From the NCBI RefSeq assembly GCF_020521235.1, contig NZ_BLAY01000020.1, positions 1 to 64,000 of the forward strand: 64,000 nucleotides of DNA. The letters are read 5' to 3'. This DNA is from Microseira wollei NIES-4236. GTDB lineage: Bacteria > Cyanobacteriota > Cyanobacteriia > Cyanobacteriales > Aerosakkonemataceae. This document shows positions 18,673-27,310 of this stretch, in pieces. The notes below the pieces were generated by a model. It was not told where the DNA came from. It ran no database searches and was given only the letters and a program-made list of their open reading frames with translations. Within the stretch, counting starts at the first letter, position 1, and each line of letters opens with the position of its first letter. A program made the translations under genes and the position numbers.

Positions 18673-20046
18673 ATGGTGCCAAAACGAGTTCTGTCAGTGC
18701 CACACTTGTCTGAGGGGAGCAATCAAGACCTTTCTTTAGAGTCAACCCTAGATGAACTACCGCTGTACGATTTTAGCGTTGAGAGTAGCAGTCTGGGGGT
18801 AGAAGTCGCGCGCACGTTTGAGAAGTATCCCCGGCTACCAGGAGCGATTTTACTGGATAGGGGTGAATTTGTCGGCATGATTTCGCGACAGCGGCTATTG
18901 GAGTACTTGCTGCGTCCCCACGGGATGGAGATATTTTTGCACGAACCGCTGGATGTTCTTTACAGTTATGCTCGCACAGAGGTTTTAGTGGTGCCTGGTA
19001 GCAAGCCAATTTTAACAGCGGCGCAGCAGGCACTGAGGCGATCGGGCGAACTTTTAGGCGAACCCGTCGTCGTCGAAACGGCAACGAAAACTTATAAATT
19101 ATTAGATATCCACGAATTGAATATCGCCTACTGGCAAATTCGAGGCATAGAAACCCAAGTGCGTTACGAACGCGCTCAAGCGCAAATGATTCAAAGCGAA
19201 AAAATGGCTAACTTGGGGCGTTTGGTGGATGGATTGGCGCACGAAATTTTAGACCCGGTTAACTTTATTTGGGGCAATTTAACCCACCTGACCAATTACA
19301 GCGAGGGTTTGCTACAGTTAATGGCGGCTTATGAAGCCAAGCTAACCGATGGTTCAGAGGAAATCAGCGCCCTCAAGCAAGAGATGGAATTTGATTTTTT
19401 ACAACAAGATATGTCCCAAGCGATTGGGAGTATTAAAACGGGCGCAGAACGGTTAAAAAAACTGGCGACGAGTCTGCAAAATTTTTGCCATATAGATGAA
19501 ATTTATCCCAAACCGGCTGACTTGAATGCCTGCTTAGATAGTATCGTGCTGTTGCTGAAAAGCCGTTTAAGCAGCGAGATTGAAATTGTGAAAAACTACG
19601 GGTTATTGCCGCCGGTAACTTGCTATATCGGACAATTAAACCAAGTGTTTATGAATATCCTCACCAATGCTGTTGATGCATTGCTCAATGAGGCAGTTCA
19701 CCAAAAATTGGCAAGGTCGTTTAACGAGGAAGGGGAAAAAAATTCAACTGGCAAACCTAGAATTGAGATTACAACTAAAGTTTGTTCTCTCGATTCGGAT
19801 GCTCGCTGGGTTTCGATTAGTATTGCAGATAATGGCCCCGGTTTATCCCCCAAGGCGCAAAAGCAGATTTTGGAATCTTTTTCCATCGCAAAAAGGTCTG
19901 AAAAAGAGACGAGTTTGGCGTTGAGTTATCGGATTGTGACCGCTAAGCATGGGGGTAAATTTTTGATGCGTTCCTGTAGCGGCGAACTGGGAGAATCGCT
20001 CCTCGGTAGCGGTACTGAATTTGAAATTTTGTTACCTTTAGTTTAA
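18673..20046 (+). CDS. CBS-like sensor histidine kinase with degenerate ATP-lid boxes
   Basis: 457 residues, a paralogue of the preceding kinase with the sensor at 20-150 and the phospho-acceptor at the same index, H190 (LAHEILDPVNFIWGN). The N box (QVFMNILTNAVDALL) and G1 box (IADNGPGL) are intact. The F and G2 region, however, reads ILESFSIAKRSEKETSLALS, where active kinases and the gene next door have [15 protein letters not shown]. The glycines of the ATP lid are lost, so ATP binding is probably poor. It may act as a pseudokinase or as a phosphotransfer partner of the neighbouring kinase. The frame is otherwise open and full length, so decay is confined to this box. Confidence 0.88.
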   Translation: MVPKRVLSVPHLSEGSNQDLSLESTLDELPLYDFSVESSSLGVEVARTFEKYPRLPGAILLDRGEFVGMISRQRLLEYLLRPHGMEIFLHEPLDVLYSYARTEVLVVPGSKPILTAAQQALRRSGELLGEPVVVETATKTYKLLDIHELNIAYWQIRGIETQVRYERAQAQMIQSEKMANLGRLVDGLAHEILDPVNFIWGNLTHLTNYSEGLLQLMAAYEAKLTDGSEEISALKQEMEFDFLQQDMSQAIGSIKTGAERLKKLATSLQNFCHIDEIYPKPADLNACLDSIVLLLKSRLSSEIEIVKNYGLLPPVTCYIGQLNQVFMNILTNAVDALLNEAVHQKLARSFNEEGEKNSTGKPRIEITTKVCSLDSDARWVSISIADNGPGLSPKAQKQILESFSIAKRSEKETSLALSYRIVTAKHGGKFLMRSCSGELGESLLGSGTEFEILLPLV

Positions 20047-20304
20047 ATTTAAGTATTTTTTTAGCTGCCAGTAGCACCTTGGTACGCGCGACTGTTCCAG
20101 GGATAGTTGGTTTTTGGCGCGGGAAGGTTTCGCGTTCTCCGTGTAATTTCCCAAAAATCAGGCGAATTTTTGCGAATTTATGCAGGATATTACCGAATTT
20201 TTGGCTCGCTTGGATGCTAACTGAAAGTAGGTTTTGAGGATTTAGACGATCGCGCTATAGCTGGATGCGATCGCAATCATCGTATTATGGCGATTTCCAC
20301 TTAG

Positions 20305-20650
20305 TTGACACTCCCCGGCGTACAGCCTTGGGGATTCTTGGTTCAACGAGTCCACTTACCACAATCTAGTTGCCCAAATTATGCCAGAGATGGTTCTCTT
20401 TGCAAGCTTTCACTCCATTACAGAAGTCTGTTTCGGTATGCCCTACCGTACAGTTCAAAACTTAAATTCTAGTTTTTCTGGTACTTGTTGCATGAACATT
20501 TTACCTGTTGGTGCTTTTCCCAACAGAACGCCATATGTTCAGTTTTCAAGGTGCGCTACTCCTTCGAGTACTGGGTGTTTAATGTGGTTGATTACCCTGA
20601 CCACAAAGAAATTTTAGCACAAAATAAAGCCGTCCTAGAAGGACGGGGCT
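20305..20650 (-). mobile_element. Non-autonomous IS200/IS605-type element with omega-RNA-like RNA
   Basis: Read on the minus strand it starts with a hairpin, CCGTCC/GGACGG (20630-20646). It has no credible gene and ends with ACCAAGAATCCCC and GGGGAGTGTCAA at 20305. The last two blocks match the right end of the tnpB element at 9441, so the same machinery should recognise both. The 320-nt interior is GC-balanced and full of short self-complementary blocks, for example ACTGAACATATGG with AAAATGTTCA. It looks like a structured RNA of the TnpB omega-RNA or HEARO kind without its nuclease gene. The rest of 20047-20304 shows no gene. Confidence 0.6.
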
Positions 20651-20790
20651 AACAACCCAATTTTTTGGTAAACCGGCTACCAAGCGAGTAAAATCTATAC
20701 ATCTCAAAAAAGAAATGTTATAATAGCAAACTTTTAAAGGTATAGGATGACGGGTGCGACGGGGTTAGAGCTGCTGGGTGTAACAATAAT

Positions 20791-20927
20791 TAACGCTTGT
20801 TGCTAGTTATCTTTTTAGGGCTGCTAATAGCTAATGCTATAACCGAAAAATATTATTATGAGCAATTAGCAATTAGCGATTAGCAATGGGAGCAAACAAT
20901 AATAGTTATAACTAGCAACTTGGGTTA
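20791..20927. mobile_element. MITE, TAACTCAAGTTGCTAGTTAT family, copy 1
   Basis: 137 bp. Left end TAACGCTTGTTGCTAGTTAT; right end ATAACTAGCAACTTGGGTTA is its imperfect inverted repeat. The interior is TTAGCAA heptamers. The TA at each outer edge suggests TA target duplication, as in IS630/mariner-type elements. It lies about 100 bp upstream of the PAS/GGDEF gene. Confidence 0.75.
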
Positions 20928-21023
20928 ATTAGATAAATACAGAGTATAGCTTGGATTCGGCTCGGGTTTAGACTAGGGTGTCCCTTGACTGTTGGTAACT
21001 ACATAACAATTGCAAATAAAACT

Positions 21024-24000
21024 ATGATTTTTGAAACTAGCATCACCGATTGCCAACAGATAGAGTCAGGATGGAGGGAGAGCGAACAGAGGGTTAAAAA
21101 TCTGATTGCTAATATCCCAGGGGTAATTTATAGCTGCGCCTGGGACGCGGATCGGAGGATAGAATTGATTGGAGATGCGATCGCAGAAATTACCGGCTAC
21201 CCTGCATCCGATTTTATTCAAAATAAAGTCAGGACATTTGCCAGTATAATCCATCCGGCAGACTCCGAGCGGGTCAAGACAATAGTTGGTGAAAGTGTAA
21301 GCGCACGCCGCCCTTACGTTCTCGAATATCGGCTGCTCCATGCAGATGGTAGCATCAGATGGGTGTATGAAAAAGGACAAGGAATTTTCTCCAAGTCAGG
21401 CAAGGTTTTGTTCCTAGAGGGAATTATATTTGACATTAGCGAAGAAACCGAGCGCTGGAATAGGGAAGGCAAACAAACCGAGTTAGCGCTGCAAGAAAGC
21501 GAGTATCGGTATTACACCTTAACCACAATATCTCCAGTTGGTATATTCCGCACCGATATCGAGGGAAACTGTTTATACGCTAACCCGAAATGGTGCGAAA
21601 TATCGGGACTCAAACTTGAGAAAATTATCGGAAAAACTTGGTACGAAACCATACACCCCCACGAGGGAGAGCGAATTACCAAAGAATGGAAGCAATGGGT
21701 CACTGTAGAGACGTTGAGTCCAAAGTCTTTACAGGTCTTTAAAACCGAGTATCGGTTTGAGCATCCAGATGGAAAAATTACCTGGGTACTGGGTCAAATA
21801 GTGGCGGAAAAAGATAGTCGGAAAAAAGTTATTGGCTATGTAGGAACGCTGACTGAAATTACCGATTACAAGCAGATAGAAGCACAGTTGCGGCAAAGCG
21901 AAGCCAAAAATAGACCAGTTATAGAATCGATTCCAGAATTGCTCGTTGTTTTTAATCGAGATGGCGCTATTTTAGAATGCAACGCCTCAGGAAAATTATG
22001 GCAAAAAGGCATGTTTGATTTAGAAAAAGCGCTAATCTCCGGCGAAGTTAAAAACTGGGAGTATCGCTTACCGATTAATGAAAATTTGCGTCACCGGGAA
22101 GCGAGAATTGTGGTTTGCCGTTCCCATGGGAATGACGAGGTTTTGGGTATTATCCACGATCTAAGGGATGCCGTAGGCGCAGAACAGGTAAAAACAAGGG
22201 TTATTGCCTGTTTCAAGCAGCAAGCTCAAATTCTCGACCAGATACACGATGCAGTCATTTCTACAGATATGCGTGGATACGTGACAAGTTGGAATCAGGG
22301 TGCAGAAAGATTGTATGGATATTTGGCATCCGAGGTTTTAGGCAAGCATATCTCATTAATTTACCCAAACGATCGCCACGAGTTTCTGCAAGAGCAAGTA
22401 ATTCAACCTCTGCTAGAAAAAGGAACTCACGAAATCGAGCATCCGATGCTAAACAAGGCAGGGGAAGAAGTATACATTCACCTTAAGCTTTCGCTGCTAA
22501 AAGACAGCCAAGGTCGCACAAATGGGATGATTGGCTACGGGATGGACATCACTGATCGCAAGCGAACCGAAGAAAAATTACGCCAAAGTGAAGCGAGAAA
22601 TCGCGCTTTCCTGGAGGCGTTACCAGATTTGATCTTTCGCATCAGTAAAGATGGAATTTTTCTCGATTTTCACGCAGACAACACAAGCAAGCTGTTGGTG
22701 TCTGATGGTTCGTTTATCGGTCAAAGCGTCTGGGATATCCTGCCGCCAGAAGTAGCACAGTCAACTATGTGCTGTGTCGAGCGAGCATTACAAACTGGTC
22801 AAATTCAATGGTTTGAATATTGGTTGCCCAAAAATGGCATTCATCACGATTACGAGGCGAGAATTGTCAAAAGTGGAGCAGATGAAGCTTTAGCGATCGT
22901 GCGCGATATCACCGAGCGCAAGCAAGCTGAAGCAGCGCTTAAACAAAGCGAGGCAAGTTACAAGGAACTTGCCGAAAGCATCAGCGATGTTTTTTTCGCA
23001 ATGGATAAAGATTTTAGATATACCTATTGGAACAAAGCTTCTGAAATTTTAACTGGAATTGCAGCCAAAGATGCTATTGGGAAATCGCTGTACGATCTGT
23101 TTCCGGATGTGAGAGGAACAAAAGCAGAACAGGTATATATCGAAGCTTTAAGAACGCAGTCATCCCAAAGTTGTATTGTCGAGTATCAACTGGAAAATGG
23201 CAACTACTTTTTTGAAATCAGCGCTTATCCTTCAAGTAGAGGAGGACTCTCTGTTTTTGTTAAAGATATTACGGAGCGCAAGCAAGCCGAAGAAGCACTG
23301 AGGAAATCGGAACAAAAACTTTCGCTCCACGTGCAGCAAACTCCCTTGGCGGTAATAGAAGTGAACAACAAGTGCGAAATTGTGGAGTGGAATGCGGCGG
23401 CTCGTGCAATTTTCGGCTATAGCAAAAGTGAAATTATCGGAAAAAGTGCCTTTCTGCTGGTACCGGAATATCTGACAGAGCAAATCAGCCAAATTTGGCA
23501 AGATTTGATGGCGCAAAACGGAGGGAATCGCTGCACCGCAGAAAATATTACCAAAGATGGCAGAATTATTATTTGCGAGTGGTACAATACGCCTTTAGTT
23601 GATGGAAATGGCAACTTTATTGGTGTTGCCAGCTTGGCACAAGATGTGACTGAGCGGGTGCGAAGCGAACAAACTTTACGGCGACAAGCTGAACAAGAAC
23701 GCCTAGTGGCGGCAATTACGCAACGAATTCGCCAATCTTTGAACTTAGAAGAGATTCTCAACACCGCCGCCGGTGAAGTGCAGCAATTGCTGGAATGCGA
23801 TCGCGTGTTAGTGTATCGGGTATGGCCCGAAGGAACTGGTAGCGTAATTACAGAAGCAGTCATGCCTGGTTGCAAGGCTATTTTAGGACAAGCTTTCTCA
23901 GAAGAAGTGTTTCCACAAGACTGCTACGAACAGTACAAAAGCGGACGAATTCGCGCCGTTTCCGATGTGAAAACAGAAGTATCGCCTTGTTTAGCCCAAA

Positions 24001-24731
24001 TGTTGCAACAATTTGCCGTGAAATCGAAACTGATCGCACCGCTGATTCAGGGAGACGTACTTTGGGGATTGCTGATTGCTCATCAATGCAGTGCAGTACG
24101 ACAGTGGCAACAGTTTGAAATTGGTTTGTTGCAACCTTTGGTAGAGCAACTAGCGATCGCAATTCAACAAGCTTCCCTATTTGAACAGCTGGAAGTTGCC
24201 AACACTGAGCTAAAACGTTTAGCTTGTTTAGATGGATTAACTGGTGTGGCGAACCGCCGCTACTTTAACGAATATTTCAACCGCGAGTGGCAACGCTTGG
24301 CAAGGGAGCAAGCACCCCTAGCTTTAATTTTGTGCGATATCGATTATTTCAAACAATATAACGACACTTACGGTCATGTAACGGGGGATTTGTGTTTGAA
24401 GCAAATTGCCGGTGCTATCGAGCAAGCGGCGAAGCGTCCGGCGGATTTAGTAGCTCGCTACGGCGGCGAAGAATTTGCGATTATTTTGCCGAATACAAAA
24501 GCTGAAGGCGCTTTGGCTGTGGCGGAAGAAATTCAAAGCTATGTAAAAGCGTTGCAAATTCCCCATGCTAAATCCCAAGTTAGCGAGTACGTTACGTTGA
24601 GTTTAGGGATTTCGGTTACGGTTCCGACGCCGAAATCTGCTTTTGAACAACTAATTTCTACGGCTGACCAAGCACTGTACGAGGCGAAATTCCAGGGACG
24701 CGATCGCGCAATTTTGAAAACCTTCCGCTAA
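21024..24731 (+). CDS. Seven-PAS, GAF, GGDEF diguanylate cyclase
   Basis: 1235 residues from ATG 21024 (TTG 20985 is possible). Seven consecutive PAS/PAC units (about residues 15-870) each begin with a segment such as IPGVIYSCAWDADRRIELIG or LPDLIFRISKDGIFLDF and end in a DITERK-like linker. A GAF domain follows (about 890-1055), with EVSPCLAQML where cyanobacteriochromes carry the bilin Cys; here the usual His after Cys is Leu. The C-terminal GGDEF (about 1070-1235) has RYGGEEFAIILP and an RPAD inhibition site five residues before it, so c-di-GMP synthesis under feedback control is expected. No membrane segment is seen. A MITE sits in its upstream region. Confidence 0.92.
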   Translation: MIFETSITDCQQIESGWRESEQRVKNLIANIPGVIYSCAWDADRRIELIGDAIAEITGYPASDFIQNKVRTFASIIHPADSERVKTIVGESVSARRPYVLEYRLLHADGSIRWVYEKGQGIFSKSGKVLFLEGIIFDISEETERWNREGKQTELALQESEYRYYTLTTISPVGIFRTDIEGNCLYANPKWCEISGLKLEKIIGKTWYETIHPHEGERITKEWKQWVTVETLSPKSLQVFKTEYRFEHPDGKITWVLGQIVAEKDSRKKVIGYVGTLTEITDYKQIEAQLRQSEAKNRPVIESIPELLVVFNRDGAILECNASGKLWQKGMFDLEKALISGEVKNWEYRLPINENLRHREARIVVCRSHGNDEVLGIIHDLRDAVGAEQVKTRVIACFKQQAQILDQIHDAVISTDMRGYVTSWNQGAERLYGYLASEVLGKHISLIYPNDRHEFLQEQVIQPLLEKGTHEIEHPMLNKAGEEVYIHLKLSLLKDSQGRTNGMIGYGMDITDRKRTEEKLRQSEARNRAFLEALPDLIFRISKDGIFLDFHADNTSKLLVSDGSFIGQSVWDILPPEVAQSTMCCVERALQTGQIQWFEYWLPKNGIHHDYEARIVKSGADEALAIVRDITERKQAEAALKQSEASYKELAESISDVFFAMDKDFRYTYWNKASEILTGIAAKDAIGKSLYDLFPDVRGTKAEQVYIEALRTQSSQSCIVEYQLENGNYFFEISAYPSSRGGLSVFVKDITERKQAEEALRKSEQKLSLHVQQTPLAVIEVNNKCEIVEWNAAARAIFGYSKSEIIGKSAFLLVPEYLTEQISQIWQDLMAQNGGNRCTAENITKDGRIIICEWYNTPLVDGNGNFIGVASLAQDVTERVRSEQTLRRQAEQERLVAAITQRIRQSLNLEEILNTAAGEVQQLLECDRVLVYRVWPEGTGSVITEAVMPGCKAILGQAFSEEVFPQDCYEQYKSGRIRAVSDVKTEVSPCLAQMLQQFAVKSKLIAPLIQGDVLWGLLIAHQCSAVRQWQQFEIGLLQPLVEQLAIAIQQASLFEQLEVANTELKRLACLDGLTGVANRRYFNEYFNREWQRLAREQAPLALILCDIDYFKQYNDTYGHVTGDLCLKQIAGAIEQAAKRPADLVARYGGEEFAIILPNTKAEGALAVAEEIQSYVKALQIPHAKSQVSEYVTLSLGISVTVPTPKSAFEQLISTADQALYEAKFQGRDRAILKTFR

Positions 24732-24786
24732 CCGATTACCCTCGTTCCCTGGATCTGCCTGGGAACGCCATTACCCATTACCAAAA

Positions 24787-25086
24787 TCAAATATATTCCC
24801 CGCATTCATCTGCCAAATAACATAAAGCTCGAAAGCGCAATCCTACAAATTGCTCGTAGAAAGGATTCAGCTTACATAGAGGAGGAATGTGAAAGAGCGT
24901 ATGCCCAAACACCTGAATATCTCGCTCAAAAGGACAACTTGCTGGTATAATTTGGCAAAGCGCCCGCGCCACTTTGGGGTTGTGAAATTCTACTGCATCA
25001 ACCACCTGGCGCAGCGGTTGAAAACAATTAGATATCGCTTGGAAACAAGTAGTTAGAAATAAATTAATTGGACAAGAGATGCTCAT
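24787..25086 (-). CDS. Mo-dependent nitrogenase C-terminal family protein
   Basis: 99 residues. The core KVARALCQIIPASCPFERDI, FGHTLFHIPPLCKLNPFYEQ and VGLRFRALCYLADECGEYI matches the small cyanobacterial family named Mo-dependent nitrogenase C-terminus (Mo_nitro_C). Three conserved Cys residues (the Cys of ALCQII, CPFERD and PPLCKLNP) could bind metal. The name is historical: members occur in cyanobacteria as stand-alone proteins and are not proof of nitrogen fixation. No nif gene is in the window. It is convergent with the PAS/GGDEF gene. Confidence 0.85.
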   Translation of the reverse strand: MSISCPINLFLTTCFQAISNCFQPLRQVVDAVEFHNPKVARALCQIIPASCPFERDIQVFGHTLFHIPPLCKLNPFYEQFVGLRFRALCYLADECGEYI

Positions 25087-25471
25087 AAAAATAACCTTTG
25101 CAGATAATCTATCTCCTTAATTCCAAAGTATTTAATTTGAAAATGTTAATTCGTATATTTTGATACATAAGTTTTATAATGATGCTAATTAAGGATTAGA
25201 GCCATCCGATTTTGGCATAAAGTCGGTGCATTGCTGTAGAATCAAAGCTTTGGCACCGATATGCCTCCCTTCCGCTTCGCGAACGCTTGCACTAACTGAC
25301 CTTTCGTGAGATCTTTGAGAGCGGTAACAAGCGAGTGAGAACAGTTGACTATAGCTTCCAGGGTCGAAAATAGGAACAAATGCCTAAAGCAGGCTATGCC
25401 AACCCAGGGTAGTCAACAAGCGACCTCAACAATAATATAATATTAAGATTTGAAAACCCAAGGTTTTATAT
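25087..25471. other. Intergenic region with dispersed dyads
   Basis: Contains CGGTGC/GCACCG (about 25226-25258), a fragment of the GATATGCCTCC repeat (about 25258-25285), and GTTGACTA/TAGTCAAC (about 25345-25417). The last pair surrounds CCAGGGT on both sides and could form a long stem before the TerB-like gene. No gene is supported. Confidence 0.4.
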
Positions 25472-25942
25472 ATGCCCAAAGGTAGAAAAACAGCAAATCC
25501 CGATGAAGTGTACGGAGACGATACAAGTGACGCCAACGAAATCGTGTTAGAGCTGGAAGAGGCATTTCTGGTCATTTTACTGTTAGCGAATGACGCCGAT
25601 GGCGAAGTGGCTCCAGAAGAAAGGCAAGCACTCGCGGTGACGCTGGAACGGATGAATTTATTTAAATATTTGTCAACAGAAGAAATAGAAGAAATGTTCG
25701 ATCGAACTAGCAATATTTTTGAGCAATATAGCGTAGATACTATTTTTGATGCGGCGAAAAAGGCGCTGGCAATGGAACTGCGGGAAACGGCTTTTGCTGC
25801 GGCTACTTATCTAGTTTTTGCGGATGGAATTGTGACTGAAGAAGAAGGGAATTTTTTAGGTCAGCTTTGGGGAGATTTGGAGATTTCAGATGAAACGGCT
25901 CAAAAAATTATAGAAGTGATGGAAATCATGCATCGGGCGTAA
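25472..25942 (+). CDS. TerB-like (tellurite resistance family) protein
   Basis: 156 residues, soluble and acidic. Two repeats of the TerB helical pattern are visible: LEEAFLVILLLANDADGEVA PEE around residues 28-50 and AAATYLVFADGIVTEEEGNF around 107-128. The DxDGxVxxEE signature in each is typical of TerB acidic, possibly metal-binding loops. The N-terminal 25 residues are polar and probably disordered. TerB-family proteins in cyanobacteria have no settled role. It is transcribed alone and followed by an inverted pair of AGAAACCGGGTTTCT repeats. Confidence 0.85.
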   Translation: MPKGRKTANPDEVYGDDTSDANEIVLELEEAFLVILLLANDADGEVAPEERQALAVTLERMNLFKYLSTEEIEEMFDRTSNIFEQYSVDTIFDAAKKALAMELRETAFAAATYLVFADGIVTEEEGNFLGQLWGDLEISDETAQKIIEVMEIMHRA

Positions 25943-25975
25943 AAGAGGGTGCGATTGCACTAGGCATGTAAGCAA

Positions 25976-26041
25976 AGAAACCGGGTTTCTCTGAAAAATA
26001 GTTGATGGAAATGAGATATAGCCGGAAGAAACCCGGTTTCT
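25976..26041. repeat. Inverted pair of AGAAACCGGGTTTCT repeats
   Basis: AGAAACCGGGTTTCT (25976-25990) and its reverse complement (26027-26041) form a 15-bp stem with a 36-nt loop. Single copies also occur near 31558 and 42395. It may terminate the TerB-like gene. Confidence 0.75.
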
Positions 26042-26124
26042 AGGATCGTAGCGCGTAAGTCCTGATATACTGGACTCAGAGACAAAAAATATCAACAGAA
26101 ACTTTATGCCTACCTATAAATTAT

Positions 26125-26382
26125 ATGGCTACTTATAACGAAGTACTGATTCAAGTTAAAAGCCTCACCCGTGATGAACAACTTCGGCTGTTAGAAGAAT
26201 TAGCAGGGTTAATTCGTCAGCGGGTAATTAGCCAGAATCAGGATGCAAATTTGAGCAACTCGCTGCGTCGGCAGAAAATAGTTGAGATCTTGGAAAAAAT
26301 TGCAGCGACTAATGTCTTTGCAAACATTAGCGATCCAGTTGAATGGCAGCGAGAGTTACGTCAAGATCCTAAATTGCTATAA
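26125..26382 (+). CDS. Small antitoxin-like protein, copy A
   Basis: 85 residues. It starts MATYNEVLIQVKSLTRDEQL, RLLEELAGLIRQRV and ends WQRELRQDPKLL. It is paralogous over its first 40 residues to the next gene. The layout (an N-terminal amphipathic helix-turn-helix, then a variable, often W-containing tail) is common in cyanobacterial antitoxin-like proteins. No toxin directly follows; the nearest candidate is DUF5615 at 26939. The role is inference. Confidence 0.55.
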   Translation: MATYNEVLIQVKSLTRDEQLRLLEELAGLIRQRVISQNQDANLSNSLRRQKIVEILEKIAATNVFANISDPVEWQRELRQDPKLL

Positions 26383-26416
26383 TGACAACAATCCTAAAAA
26401 TATCACTAAAGAGTCT

Positions 26417-26647
26417 ATGTATACTTACAACGAGGTATTGAGTGGGGCGAAAACTCTGACGCCAGATGAGCAACTGCGGCTGTTAGAAGAATTAGCAGCG
26501 TTAATTCGTCAGCAGGTAATTAGCCAGAATCAGAGTACAAGCAAAGAAATGCCAAAGCGAAATTTAAACAAATGGTACGGATTTTTACCCAAGCGCGTGG
26601 ATGCTTTGGAGTTTCAGTTAAAGCTGAGACAAGAATGGGATGACTAG
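26417..26647 (+). CDS. Small antitoxin-like protein, copy B
   Basis: 76 residues from ATG 26417. MYTYNEVLSGAKTLTPDEQL and RLLEELAALIRQQVISQNQ repeat the first half of copy A almost residue for residue, while the tails differ. Tandem duplication of the 5' half is evident. It lies 34 bp after copy A and 51 bp before the DUF433 gene, so all four small genes could be one transcript. Confidence 0.55.
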   Translation: MYTYNEVLSGAKTLTPDEQLRLLEELAALIRQQVISQNQSTSKEMPKRNLNKWYGFLPKRVDALEFQLKLRQEWDD

Positions 26648-26698
26648 ATATCTGCTAAATACTAATATTCTTTGGCGTGCCAGCAAGGAGATTCAAAT

Positions 26699-26929
26699 AT
26701 GGAGAAATTAGACCGCATCACTATCAATCCTAACGTTTGCCTGGGACAACCGACAATTCGGAATATGCGAATTACCGTTAGCTTCGTCATCAAAATGCTG
26801 GCAAGTACTCGGTCAATACAAGCAATTTTAGAAGCTTATCCAGAACTAGAAGCAGAAGATATACAACAAGCACTCGAATACGCAGCCTGGGCAGTGGCGG
26901 ATCGCGTTTACCGCATTCCAACAGCTTAA
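26699..26929 (+). CDS. DUF433 antitoxin-like protein
   Basis: 76 residues from ATG 26699, with AAGGAG 9 nt upstream. DRITINPNVCLGQPTIRNMR followed by ITVSFVIKMLA and ILEAYPELEAEDIQQALEYA is the full DUF433 pattern, a winged helix-turn-helix. DUF433 proteins are typically encoded just before DUF5615 PIN-like proteins and are believed to be the antitoxins of that pair. The stop codon overlaps the ribosome binding site of the next gene, so the two are translationally linked. Confidence 0.88.
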   Translation: MEKLDRITINPNVCLGQPTIRNMRITVSFVIKMLASTRSIQAILEAYPELEAEDIQQALEYAAWAVADRVYRIPTA

Positions 26930-26938
26930 GGAGAAATT

Positions 26939-27310
26939 GTGACGGCGCTCAAACTTATTGGAGACATGAATATTTCTCCACAAACTGTTACGGCGTTACA
27001 AGAGCAAGGGTGGGACATCATCCGAGTTATAGATGTTTTACCTGCCACCGTATCGGATGCAGAAATCCTCAATTTTGCCCGTCAGGAAAATCGAGTAATT
27101 GTTACTCACGATTTAGATTTTTCCATGCTAGTAGCATTAAGCGGCTACAATCAGCCAAGTTTAATAACTCTGCGATTATCCTCTACCGACCTCAACACCG
27201 TCAACCAAAAATTGTTAGAAATACTGCCACAGGTAGAGCAACAACTTCAAGCAGGAAGTGCTATTACGATAGAAGATACAGCAGTGAGGATTCGTCAGTT
27301 ACCAATTTGA
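26939..27310 (+). CDS. DUF5615 PIN-like protein (putative toxin)
   Basis: 123 residues starting at GTG 26939 behind AAGGAG. LIGDMNISPQTVTALQEQGW, VIDVLPATVSDAEILNFARQ and VIVTHDLDFSMLVALSGYNQ contain the conserved acidic residues of the DUF5615 PIN-like fold (D9, D42 region, THDLDF). Family members are thought to be Mg-dependent RNases paired with DUF433. Here the first acidic motif reads GDMNISP where LxDENxxP is common, so activity cannot be assumed. Confidence 0.85.
   Translation: MTALKLIGDMNISPQTVTALQEQGWDIIRVIDVLPATVSDAEILNFARQENRVIVTHDLDFSMLVALSGYNQPSLITLRLSSTDLNTVNQKLLEILPQVEQQLQAGSAITIEDTAVRIRQLPI

Noticed and set aside
20381-20617. 78-residue frame inside the non-coding element
   Set aside because: It runs antisense to the predicted omega-RNA; composition is explained by the structured RNA.
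24787-25086. Evidence for nitrogen fixation
   Set aside because: The family name mentions nitrogenase, but members are stand-alone proteins and no nif gene is present.
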